Positions 52,897-63,142 of a DNA stretch of 64,000 bases are shown here, piece after piece. The notes below the pieces were generated by a model. The model had not been told where the DNA came from and made no database searches. It saw nothing but the letters and a program-made list of their open reading frames with translations. Where the stretch lies: assembly GCF_007096635.1 (NCBI RefSeq), contig NZ_VKAA01000003.1:1-64000 (forward strand), read 5' to 3'. The position numbers and the translations under genes are program-made. Position 1 is the stretch's first letter. The number at the start of each line of letters is the position of its first letter. This stretch comes from Mycolicibacterium sp. 018/SC-01/001 (GTDB taxonomy: Bacteria > Actinomycetota > Actinomycetes > Mycobacteriales > Mycobacteriaceae).

Positions 52897-54188
52897 ATCG
52901 CGTCGGCGGCATCGTCGGTGATGTACACGGCGCCGTCCGGACCGGCGACCGCCGCGACCGGCCGGCCCCAGCGGGAGCCGCCGTCGCCCTGGAATCCGCC
53001 GACCAGGGTCTGCTGGTTCTCGAGCGCGCCGTCGCGCCACGGATAGAACGACACCTCGGGCTCGCGAGGCGGCTGACGATTCCACGAGCCGTGTACGCCG
53101 ATCAGCGCGCCCTGCGCATACGGCGCGGGTAATGCGCCGTCGACGAAACTCAGGCCGAGCGGCGCCGAGTGCGCCCCCATGCTCTGCTCGACGGGCGGCA
53201 GTGCCGCGCAGTCCAACTTGTCACCGTTCGGATTGGTCTGGACGTCCCTGATGAATGGCAGGTCGGCGGGCCCACCATCGGGATTGCAGTAGGGCCAACC
53301 CAATTCGCGGCCCGGTGTGAGGCGAGCGATCTGCTCGCGGGGATGTTCGCCGACGTAGGCAGGATCGACCTGGCCGGTGCTGGGGTCCGCGACGTTGTCC
53401 CGTCCGTTGTTCGCCGTCCACACCGCGCCGTCGGGTGCGACGGCCAACCCGGTGCCGTTGCGGACACCGGTGGCAAACGGTGCAGCCGGTCCGCCGCCGG
53501 GCGGGACCCGCATGATCGTCGCCCGAGGCGGGGTGGCCGTCCGGTCGCCTTCGGAGATGTTGCCGGTCGAGCCGATCGAGAAGTACACCGCGCCGTCCGG
53601 TCCGACGGCCACGCTCTTGAGGGCATGCGAGTACGCGCCCCGCAGGTCGGGGCTCTTGGCGTCGGGCAACCCGCCCGCGACCACCCGCGGGTTCGTTGCG
53701 GCGCCGCCCGCGTAGTCGTAGGCGTCGATCTGATCGCTCTGCGCGACGTAGAGCGTCGAGCCGGCCATCGCCAGGCCGTGGGGTTGATCCAGACCGTCGA
53801 GCAGCACCGACTGTGTTGCCCCCGCGCCGCCCGGCGTGAACCGCAGCACCGTGCCCGAGCTCGGGACCGACACCAGCAGCGTTCCGTCGGGCGCCCACAG
53901 CGCCAGCCGCGGCCGAGGGGTGCGCGCCCACACCGACAGCTGCCATCCGGTCGGCACACGCACCTGCCGTGGCTGGTCGAACGGCGCCTGCGCCATCCCG
54001 GGCGGCACCGCGACGTCGACGGTGCTCATGCCCGATGCCGGCGGCGCCGACGTCGCCGTCGGCTCGGATGACGGCGAGGGCGACGCCGACGATGACGGCG
54101 CGGGCTCCGGCGCGCTACTGCATCCGGCGATGAGCGCGGCCGCGACGAGCAGCGCGCCGACGTGGCTAGGCCGCGGCGAGACCGGCAT
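52872..54188 (-). CDS. PQQ-type sugar/sorbosone dehydrogenase lipoprotein
   Basis: 438 residues. The lipoprotein signal ends in LIAGC (Cys about residue 23), followed by a Ser/Ala/Pro-rich linker and a six-bladed beta-propeller of the GSDH class (DQPHGLAMAG, GPDGAVYFSIGSTGN, GWPYCNPDGGP, GVHGSWNR). It probably oxidises a sugar outside the membrane if PQQ is available. ATG at 54188 has GGGAG upstream and overlaps the pirin gene by 23 bp; the frame to 54341 is rejected. Confidence 0.88.
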   Translation of the reverse strand: MPVSPRPSHVGALLVAAALIAGCSSAPEPAPSSSASPSPSSEPTATSAPPASGMSTVDVAVPPGMAQAPFDQPRQVRVPTGWQLSVWARTPRPRLALWAPDGTLLVSVPSSGTVLRFTPGGAGATQSVLLDGLDQPHGLAMAGSTLYVAQSDQIDAYDYAGGAATNPRVVAGGLPDAKSPDLRGAYSHALKSVAVGPDGAVYFSIGSTGNISEGDRTATPPRATIMRVPPGGGPAAPFATGVRNGTGLAVAPDGAVWTANNGRDNVADPSTGQVDPAYVGEHPREQIARLTPGRELGWPYCNPDGGPADLPFIRDVQTNPNGDKLDCAALPPVEQSMGAHSAPLGLSFVDGALPAPYAQGALIGVHGSWNRQPPREPEVSFYPWRDGALENQQTLVGGFQGDGGSRWGRPVAAVAGPDGAVYITDDAADAIYRLAPPA

Positions 54189-54933
54189 GCATCTCCCAGA
54201 CGAGGATCTCGGCCGCGTCGGTCGCGGTGACACGCTGGCCACCGGAGGCGGTGAAGCGCACGGCGTCGCCCTCGTGCAGCGGTCCGGCGCCTTCGAGCAC
54301 CACCTCGCCCCGCGGGACGAACAGGTGCAGGTAGGGGGCATCGGGCAGTTCCACGGTCTGCCCCGGCTGGAGTCGGGCGCCGTGCAGGGCCGCGTAGCGG
54401 TTGGCGATCGTGATGGCCGCGGCGTCGCGATGCTCGGGCATGCCCGAGGCGATCGTCACGAGACGGCCACGCAGCAGCTCGTCATCGATCTCGAGCTGCT
54501 GGTAGCCCGGGGTGATGCCCGATTCGTCGGGAACCACCCACATCTGCACGAAATGCACTGGCTCGCTGTGGGTTTCGTCACCGGTCAGGGTCCACGAGTC
54601 GTTCTTCTCGGAGTGCAGGATCCCGCGTCCGGCCGACATGCGCTGGGCCAGACCCGGGTAGATCACGCCCGAGTGCCCCGTCGAGTCCTGGTGCACCAGC
54701 GAGCCGCGCAGCACCCAGGTGACGATCTCCATGTCGCGGTGCGGGTGGGTGTCAAAGCCGGTACCGGGCTTGACGATGTCGTCGTTGTTGACCAGCAGCA
54801 GCCCGTGGTGGGTGTTGTCGGGTTCGTAATGGCCGCCGAACGAGAACGAGTGCTTGGAGTCCAGCCAGGCGATCTTCGTGGCGGCGCGGTCGGCCGAACG
54901 GCGGATGTCGACGACGCTGCGGGCGGTGCTCAT
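54166..54933 (-). CDS. Pirin (Rv0181c-like)
   Basis: 255-residue bicupin. The metal-site motifs are HPHRDMEIVTWVL (near residue 60) and SAGRGILHSEKN (near 100). YhhW/pirin relatives can act as quercetin 2,3-dioxygenases. ATG at 54933 follows GAGGAGT; the GTG at 54942 is inside that site. Divergent from a MarR gene over a palindromic promoter region and overlapping the sugar dehydrogenase start, so the two form an operon. Confidence 0.92.
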   Translation of the reverse strand: MSTARSVVDIRRSADRAATKIAWLDSKHSFSFGGHYEPDNTHHGLLLVNNDDIVKPGTGFDTHPHRDMEIVTWVLRGSLVHQDSTGHSGVIYPGLAQRMSAGRGILHSEKNDSWTLTGDETHSEPVHFVQMWVVPDESGITPGYQQLEIDDELLRGRLVTIASGMPEHRDAAAITIANRYAALHGARLQPGQTVELPDAPYLHLFVPRGEVVLEGAGPLHEGDAVRFTASGGQRVTATDAAEILVWEMHAGLAAA

Positions 54934-54988
54934 GGGAATCACTCCTCGGGAGTCCTGGCCAGCCTAGGTGGCTGCTCTGCGTCCGACA

Positions 54989-55020
54989 ACATGTATGACA
55001 CGTCATGTATTCCGTAGAGT
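54989..55020. promoter_or_regulatory. MarR operator/promoter between pirin and MarR genes
   Basis: Two nested inverted repeats, ACATG(54989-54993)/CATGT(55004-55008) and ATGAC-AC-GTCAT (54995-55006), lie just before TAGAGT (55015-55020), the -10 of a leaderless marR. A MarR dimer here would control both itself and pirin. Confidence 0.6.
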
Positions 55021-55026
55021 GGGGTG

Positions 55027-55467
55027 ATGGAATGGCTGACCCCTGAGCAGCAGCGCATCTGGCGCGATTATCTTGCGATGGCCAGCCTGCTGCACACCGC
55101 GATGCACCGTCAGCTGCAGTCCGACTGCGAGCTCTCGCTGTCGGACTACGACGTGCTGGTCGCACTGTCCGAACGGGGTCCTCTGCGCATCACCGAACTC
55201 GGGGAGCTGATCGGGTGGGAGCAGAGTCGGCTCTCCCATCAGCTGCGCCGGATGCGCGGATGCGGACTCGTCGAACGTCAGGGTGACGACGACGACCGCC
55301 GGGCGGCCACCGTCGCGATCACCGACGAGGGTCGCTCGGCTCTGGAGGTCGCCGCGCCCGGTCACGTCGATCTGGTCCGCACCGTCGTGTTCGACGGACT
55401 CTCGCCCGCCCAGCAGCGCGCGTTCGGCGCCGCGATCGCCCGCGTGCTCGAGCGGCTCTCACGCTGA
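55027..55467 (+). CDS. MarR-family regulator
   Basis: 146 residues. The winged helix is LRITELGELIGWEQSRLSHQLRRMRGCGLVER, split, and the wing DDDDRRAATVAITDEG contains the typical DxR. ATG at 55027 is 6 nt after TAGAGT, with no Shine-Dalgarno, so it is leaderless; GTG at 55024 would add one residue. The divergent partner is the pirin/sugar-dehydrogenase operon, its likely target. Confidence 0.92.
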   Translation: MEWLTPEQQRIWRDYLAMASLLHTAMHRQLQSDCELSLSDYDVLVALSERGPLRITELGELIGWEQSRLSHQLRRMRGCGLVERQGDDDDRRAATVAITDEGRSALEVAAPGHVDLVRTVVFDGLSPAQQRAFGAAIARVLERLSR

Positions 55468-55500
55468 GTCACTCCTCTCTAGCTCTTCTGGTCGGACTCC

Positions 55501-55860
55501 TCAACGCGGCTCGTGCCTCGCCGCTTGATCGTCGTCCTCCACGAAGGCCCGCAACCGGTCGATGCGGCGGTCCCACCGCTGCGACAGCGTCGCCAGGAGA
55601 TCCTGCGCCGCGGCGAGCGACGTGGTCTGCACCGTCCAGATGCGTTCTCGCCCGCGCTTCTCGCTGCGCACCACTCCCGCGGATTCCAGCAGCGTCAGAT
55701 GCTTCGTCGCGGCCTGCCGGGTCACCGGAACCGCCTGCGTCACCGCCGACGTCGAACACGGTCCGGTGTCGCAGAGCCAGAAGACCATGCGCAACCGGTG
55801 CGGATCCCCGAGCGCATCGAACAGCGGGGCCGCCTTCTCGGGGCTCGCCAGCGGAGTCAC
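55501..55860 (-). CDS. ArsR-family regulator
   Basis: 119 residues. FDALGDPHRLRMVFWL and VTRQAATKHLTLLESAGVVRSEKRGRERIW form the ArsR winged helix, split. C-terminal residues are charged, typical of ArsR proteins paired with SRPBCC/AHSA1 genes. GTG at 55860 overlaps the SRPBCC stop as GTGA. The longer frame to 56391 is antisense noise. It probably represses its own operon through the GCAAC repeats upstream of the SRPBCC gene. Confidence 0.9.
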   Translation of the reverse strand: MTPLASPEKAAPLFDALGDPHRLRMVFWLCDTGPCSTSAVTQAVPVTRQAATKHLTLLESAGVVRSEKRGRERIWTVQTTSLAAAQDLLATLSQRWDRRIDRLRAFVEDDDQAARHEPR

Positions 55861-56336
55861 GCCCACTGTGGCGCCGAGAGGTACTGCCCGATGAGGCGGA
55901 GCTGGGTGGCCCAGCCGCCGCTGTTGTCGGAGAAGGCCGCGGCGCGGCGGGATTCGGGCAGGGCGTCGAAACCCGATTCGACGATCTCGAGCAGCACGCC
56001 GTCCTCGACCTCGCTCAGGGTGAACTCCACCAGCGTGGTCAGGTCCGCGAACTCCGGCTCGGGCAGCGGATTCCAGCGAAACGCGAAATAGCGCGGGGGA
56101 GCGACGGCCACGACATGAAGCGGGAAGGCCACTCCTGCGAAGTCCTCTTGCTGGGCGGCCACCTCGTCGTCGACGGCGGTCGGTGTCATCACCCCGGTCA
56201 CGGTAATGCCCGCGACGAACGGGCCGTCCACCGTCATGCCGAACCACGTGCCGAACTGATCGGATTCGCTGATGGCCCGCCAGACGCGGTCCAGCGGGGC
56301 TCGCAGCACGGCGCTCTTCTCGATACGGTCTGTCAT
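55857..56336 (-). CDS. SRPBCC/AHSA1-type protein
   Basis: 159 residues. AVLRAPLDRVWRAISESDQFGTWFG and the late SGGWATQLRLIGQYL give the AHSA1-like START fold. Such genes commonly sit next to an ArsR regulator; the ligand is unknown. ATG at 56336 is the likely start, and the frame to 56384 passes through the operator region. First gene of the SRPBCC-arsR pair. Confidence 0.88.
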   Translation of the reverse strand: MTDRIEKSAVLRAPLDRVWRAISESDQFGTWFGMTVDGPFVAGITVTGVMTPTAVDDEVAAQQEDFAGVAFPLHVVAVAPPRYFAFRWNPLPEPEFADLTTLVEFTLSEVEDGVLLEIVESGFDALPESRRAAAFSDNSGGWATQLRLIGQYLSAPQWA

Positions 56337-56341
56337 GACAA

Positions 56342-56403
56342 GCAACCTCCTGGTTGCCTGATACGGTAAGCCGATTGTCGGCAATAAGCAACCTTTGAGT
56401 TGC
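56342..56403. promoter_or_regulatory. Paired GCAAC/GTTGC operators
   Basis: GCAACC-TCCT-GGTTGC (56342-56357) and GCAAC-CTTTGA-GTTGC (56388-56403), centres 46 bp apart, lie between the sigG stop and the SRPBCC start. A smaller ATTG-TCGG-CAAT repeat lies between them. This looks like a double ArsR site, allowing cooperative binding or looping. Confidence 0.65.
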
Positions 56404-56406
56404 CTT

Positions 56407-59332
<2,926 letters not shown>

Positions 59333-59411
59333 CTGTGGATGAAAACGGTTGTGGGGATGGGCGATACTGGTCGGCGATGACGTGTCTGCCGCCCGGCCTA
59401 GGTTTCCCGGC

Positions 59412-60164
59412 ATGAGTACCGACGAGAAGATGCTGGCCCGGATCGCTGCGCTGCTGCGCCAGGCCGAGGGCACCGACAACGCCCACGAGGCCGAGGCGTT
59501 CATGGCGGCCGCCCAACGGTTGGCCACCGCCACGTCGATCGATCTGGCGGTCGCGCGGTCGCACAGCGCGCAGCGCACCGCCGCGCAGACGCCGGTTCAG
59601 CGCACCATCACGATCGGCGAGCCCGGCGCCCGGGGGCTGCGCACCTATGTCCAGCTGTTCGTGCTGATCGCGGCCGCCAACGACGTCAAATGTGACATCG
59701 CCTCGAATTCGACGTTCGTCTACGCCTACGGGTTCGCCGAGGACATCGACGCCACCCATGCGCTCTACACCAGTTTGGTGCTGCAGATGGTGCGCGCGTC
59801 GAAGGACTACATCGCCTCCGGCGCCCACCGGCCGACACCCACCATCACCGCGCGCATCAACTTCCAGCTGGCGTTCGGGGCGCGGGTCGGGCAGCGGCTG
59901 GCCGAGGCGCGCGAGCAAGCCCAGCAGGAGGCCACGCGCGGTCCGGCGAGCCAGCCCGGTACCGCGATTGCGTTGCGCAACAAGGATCTCGAACTCAAGG
60001 ACTACTACCGGCAGTCCTCTCGGGCGCGCGGCACCTGGCGCGCCACCAGCGCGACGGCGGGGTACTCGTCGGCGGCGCGCCGCGCCGGTGACCGGGCCGG
60101 GCGGCGGGCCCGGCTGGGCGGGGAGACGGAGCTGGCGGGGGCACGCACCGCGCTGGAACGGTGA
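59412..60164 (+). CDS. DUF2786 protein (Rv0184-like)
   Basis: 250 residues. The N-terminal DUF2786 helix-turn-helix-like region (DEKMLARIAALLRQAEGTDNAHEAEAF, split) precedes a helical body and a very basic C-terminus (RRAGDRAGRRARLGG) that could bind nucleic acid. Function unknown. ATG at 59412 is 7 nt after TAGGTT (59399-59404), so leaderless; the frame to 59349 is rejected. GTGA overlap with the metallohydrolase gene. Confidence 0.88.
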   Translation: MSTDEKMLARIAALLRQAEGTDNAHEAEAFMAAAQRLATATSIDLAVARSHSAQRTAAQTPVQRTITIGEPGARGLRTYVQLFVLIAAANDVKCDIASNSTFVYAYGFAEDIDATHALYTSLVLQMVRASKDYIASGAHRPTPTITARINFQLAFGARVGQRLAEAREQAQQEATRGPASQPGTAIALRNKDLELKDYYRQSSRARGTWRATSATAGYSSAARRAGDRAGRRARLGGETELAGARTALER

Positions 60165-60655
60165 GCAGAGACACCCAGCGGGCGAAGGTGTATGCCGCAG
60201 AGCAGTTCGTGCGGACGATGTTTGACCGGGCGGCCGAGCGCAGCACCCGCGTGGTCGACTTCTTCGGCACGCAGCTGACACTGCCTCCGGAAGCGCGGTT
60301 CGCCTCTGTCGAATCCGTGCAGGCCTACGTCGACGACGTGCTGGCATTGCCGTCCGTCCGTGCGGCATGGCCGGACGCGGGCGCGTTGCGGGTGCGCCCG
60401 CGCCGGGGCGCGACGGCGGCGCACGTCGAGCGCGGCGAGGGCACGGCGATCATGGCGGTGCCTGAGGACCGAACCCGTTGGGCACTGAGGGAATTGGTGG
60501 TTCTGCACGAGATCGCCCACCACCTGTGTGACGCCGAGCCCGCGCACGGCCCAGAGTTCGTCGAGACGCTGCGCGAGCTGACCGCCGCGGTCATGGGGCC
60601 GGAAGTCGCCCACGTGCTGCGGGTGGTGGGCGCGCAGGAAGGCGTGCAGGGCTGA
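60161..60655 (+). CDS. Putative zinc metallohydrolase (Rv0185-like, TIGR04338)
   Basis: 164 residues. The HExxH motif lies in LHEIAHHLCDAEPAHGPEF, with a third His suitable as zinc ligand (HEIAHHL...HGPEF). This fits the small actinobacterial family TIGR04338. No signal peptide, so it is intracellular; substrate unknown. The GTG start overlaps the DUF2786 stop, as in M. tuberculosis, and the two proteins probably act together. Confidence 0.9.
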   Translation: MSRDTQRAKVYAAEQFVRTMFDRAAERSTRVVDFFGTQLTLPPEARFASVESVQAYVDDVLALPSVRAAWPDAGALRVRPRRGATAAHVERGEGTAIMAVPEDRTRWALRELVVLHEIAHHLCDAEPAHGPEFVETLRELTAAVMGPEVAHVLRVVGAQEGVQG

Positions 60656-60689
60656 CCCGAGCCGTCAGCCCGCGAGTACCGTCGCAGGC

Positions 60690-61349
60690 GTGACCGATCC
60701 GGACTGGGTGTCTCTCGACGAACTGTTCACCGAGCTGCTGCACAGCGAGGACGACGTACTGCGCTCGGCCCGGGAGGCCGGGGTCGCGGCGGGAATGCCG
60801 GCCATCGAGGTGTCGCCGCAGCACGCCGCGCTGCTGTCGCTGTGGGTGCGAGTGGCCCAGGCGCAGCGCGTGCTCGAGATCGGCACGCTCGCGGGCTACA
60901 GCACGATCGCGCTGGCGCGCGCCGTCGGCGCGGACGGCTCCGTGGTGAGCCTCGAGTTCGAGGCGAGGCACGCCGAGGTGGCGCGGGCCAGCCTGGAACG
61001 CGCGGGGGTCGCCGATCGCGTGGAGGTGATCGTCGGCGCGGCCCTGGACACGCTGCCGACGTTGACCGACCGGGCTCCGTTCGACCTGGTGTTCATCGAC
61101 GCCGACAAGGAGAACAACGTCGCCTACGTCGAGTGGGCGATCCGGCTCGGCAGGCCGGGCACGGTGATCATCGTCGACAACATCGCCCGCTCGGGCCGGG
61201 TGCTCGATCCGCGGCCCGACGATGCGCAGGCCCGCGCCGTGCGGGACATGCTGACGATGATGGGGGAGCACCCGCGGCTGGAGGCCGCCGCGATCCAGAC
61301 GGTCGGCACCAAGGGCTGGGACGGTTTCGCCGTCGCGCGCGTGAGTTAA
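60690..61349 (+). CDS. Class I O-methyltransferase (Rv0187-like)
   Basis: 219 residues of the catechol/caffeoyl-CoA O-methyltransferase type. SAM motif LEIGTLAGYSTIALARA, metal site FDLVFIDADKENN and IVDNIARSG. Divalent-metal-dependent methylation of a catechol-like substrate is expected. GTG at 60690 is 7 nt after TACCGT (60677-60682), so leaderless. Its TAA overlaps the convergent dioxygenase stop within GTTAAC. I regard it as core genome rather than part of the neighbouring mys-like cluster. Confidence 0.92.
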   Translation: MTDPDWVSLDELFTELLHSEDDVLRSAREAGVAAGMPAIEVSPQHAALLSLWVRVAQAQRVLEIGTLAGYSTIALARAVGADGSVVSLEFEARHAEVARASLERAGVADRVEVIVGAALDTLPTLTDRAPFDLVFIDADKENNVAYVEWAIRLGRPGTVIIVDNIARSGRVLDPRPDDAQARAVRDMLTMMGEHPRLEAAAIQTVGTKGWDGFAVARVS

Positions 61350-62131
61350 CCCCAGGCCGTGTGGTCGAGCACCGTGCCCCGGTGCATCACCCTGTCGCCG
61401 ACGACGCCGTCGTGATCGGCCTTGTGCATCACGCAGCGGTTGTCCCAGATCACCACATCGTGCGGCTGCCACGCGTGCCGAAACACGTTGTCCGGCCGCG
61501 TGGAATGGTCCAGCAGAGCGGCGATCAGTTGCGCCGCCGCCTCCGGTGACAGGCCGCTGACTTCACGGCACCGCTCCCGTGTCGACAGGTACAGGGCCCT
61601 GCGGCCGGTCAGGGGATGCCGCAGTGCCAGCGGGTGCCGCGCCGTGGTCTCGGCATCACCGTCGAGGTCCAGACCTGTGACGACATGCGTGGCGACGCGA
61701 CTGCGGACCTGCGCCAGCAGCTGGCGCGGCAGCGTGGCGTAGGCGGTGTACTGGTTGGTGAACAGCGTCTGCCCGCCCTGCTCGGGCACCGTCACCGCCC
61801 GCAGCGCGGTGTACGCCGGCGGTGTGCGCAGATAACTGGTGTCGACGTGGAACGACGACCGCGGTGGACGGCTGCGCCCGACGTTGGTGATGACGTTGAG
61901 CAGCGGGGCGTCGGGAACCGGCGTCTCGCCCGTGGTGAAGACCAGCGTGCCGAAGCTCTCGAGGAACTGCACGAATGCGTCGTCGTCGACGCGCTGGCCG
62001 GGCAGCACGAGCACGCCGTGCACCGCCAGCAGCGCACGCAGATGCGAGACGACGGTCGGATTCAGCGGCCCGACTTCGACGCCGCGCACCTGCGCACCGA
62101 CGGGGTCGCGGGTGCTGACCTCGAGCGTCAT
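61346..62131 (-). CDS. TauD/TfdA-type Fe(II)/2-oxoglutarate dioxygenase
   Basis: 261 residues. The iron facial triad is HVD in SFHVDTSYLRTPP (near residue 94) plus the late His in VMHRGTVLDH. GGQTLFTNQYTAY and the Arg of that region bind 2-oxoglutarate, and WDNRCVMHKA is typical of TauD. ATG at 62131 overlaps the stop of the upstream ligase gene as ATGA, so all three minus-strand genes are one operon. It probably tailors the product of the two ATP-grasp enzymes, in the position of MysH. Confidence 0.9.
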   Translation of the reverse strand: MTLEVSTRDPVGAQVRGVEVGPLNPTVVSHLRALLAVHGVLVLPGQRVDDDAFVQFLESFGTLVFTTGETPVPDAPLLNVITNVGRSRPPRSSFHVDTSYLRTPPAYTALRAVTVPEQGGQTLFTNQYTAYATLPRQLLAQVRSRVATHVVTGLDLDGDAETTARHPLALRHPLTGRRALYLSTRERCREVSGLSPEAAAQLIAALLDHSTRPDNVFRHAWQPHDVVIWDNRCVMHKADHDGVVGDRVMHRGTVLDHTAWG

Positions 62132-63141
62132 GCGGCCTCGATCCTCGCCCCTGTGGACAGGGTGTCGAACAGGTCCAGCACCGAATAGTCCTGCGCTGCA
62201 GCCATCTTCGCGATGACGCTGGACGGTGCGAACGAACAGTAGGGCCCGGCCTCGAGGAACCACGGCTGCCCGTCGGGATCGATGCGGAAGTCGAAGAGGC
62301 CGTAGTGCCTGCATCCCAGCGCGGTGAAGCACGCCCGCGCCGCGTCGAAGACCGCGGCTTCGATCGGGTCGCCGGGCGCCACGATCCACGCCCGCCCGCC
62401 GTCACCCGCCGTCAGGCGCAGATCCCCGGACCCGGAGCGGCCCAGTTTGTCCGCGGGCAACCGGATCGGACCGCCGAGCGCGTATTCCTCCAGCGGCAGG
62501 CACACGAGGCGTCCACCGAGATCGAGGACACCGCAGCGGACCTCGCGTCCCAGCGGAATGAACGTCTCGGCCAGGACGTCGCCGCCGTGCGCGGCAGCCG
62601 TCGCGATGGCGGCGGGCAACTCGCTGTGGTCGGTGACCAGCGAGACACCCACCGAGTTGTCCGACCGCGCCGGTTTGACGACGAGCGGCAGCGGCAGATC
62701 GACCTGATCGGGTGTGGTGATGAGCCGCCCGGCGGGCACCGCCACGCCGTGCGCCGCGACGAGCGCGCGGGCCACGGCTTTGTCCGCGGTGTTGGCCATC
62801 ACCTCGGCGGTGTTGCCGAGGAACGGCAGCCCCAGCACGTCAAGCAGCGCGCGGTACGACGTCATGCCCGGCAGGCAGAACATCTGCGGCAGAACGACAT
62901 CCGGTCGCAGCCCGGCCAGTCGGGTGATGCCGGCAGCAGGTGTCAGCGGTTCCGCGGCGGCCAGGCTGGTCGCGTCGAGACCGTCGGGGAACTGCCAGGT
63001 GCCGCCGGGCGCCACGTAGGCGAAGCGCACGTCGTGCCGTTGGGCCAACGCCTCGGCGCTGGCACGTGCGTACAGTCGCGACAGTTCGGCGTGGAACTCG
63101 TCGACGGGTGAGCCCACGAGCTGAACGATGCGGCGGCCCAT
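62128..63141 (-). CDS. mysD: D-Ala-D-Ala ligase-like ATP-grasp enzyme (MysD-like)
   Basis: 337 residues. ATP-grasp landmarks are LPLVVKPARSDNSVGVSLV (ATP-binding lysine), AETFIPLGREVRCGV and the metal-binding DFRIDPDGQPWFLEAGPYCSFAPSSVI, split. The final motif with CSFAPSSVI differs from true cell-wall Ddl and recalls MysD, which joins Ser/Thr to mycosporine-glycine. It starts 1 nt after the upstream ATP-grasp stop and overlaps the dioxygenase. Identification as MysD is inference from motifs and order. Confidence 0.8.
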   Translation of the reverse strand: MGRRIVQLVGSPVDEFHAELSRLYARASAEALAQRHDVRFAYVAPGGTWQFPDGLDATSLAAAEPLTPAAGITRLAGLRPDVVLPQMFCLPGMTSYRALLDVLGLPFLGNTAEVMANTADKAVARALVAAHGVAVPAGRLITTPDQVDLPLPLVVKPARSDNSVGVSLVTDHSELPAAIATAAAHGGDVLAETFIPLGREVRCGVLDLGGRLVCLPLEEYALGGPIRLPADKLGRSGSGDLRLTAGDGGRAWIVAPGDPIEAAVFDAARACFTALGCRHYGLFDFRIDPDGQPWFLEAGPYCSFAPSSVIAKMAAAQDYSVLDLFDTLSTGARIEAA

Positions 63142-63142
63142 G

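Noticed and set aside
60690..61349. O-methyltransferase as mysB of the mys-like cluster
   Set aside because: It is convergent, of catechol-methyltransferase type, and in its conserved Rv0187 position next to Rv0184/Rv0185-like genes.
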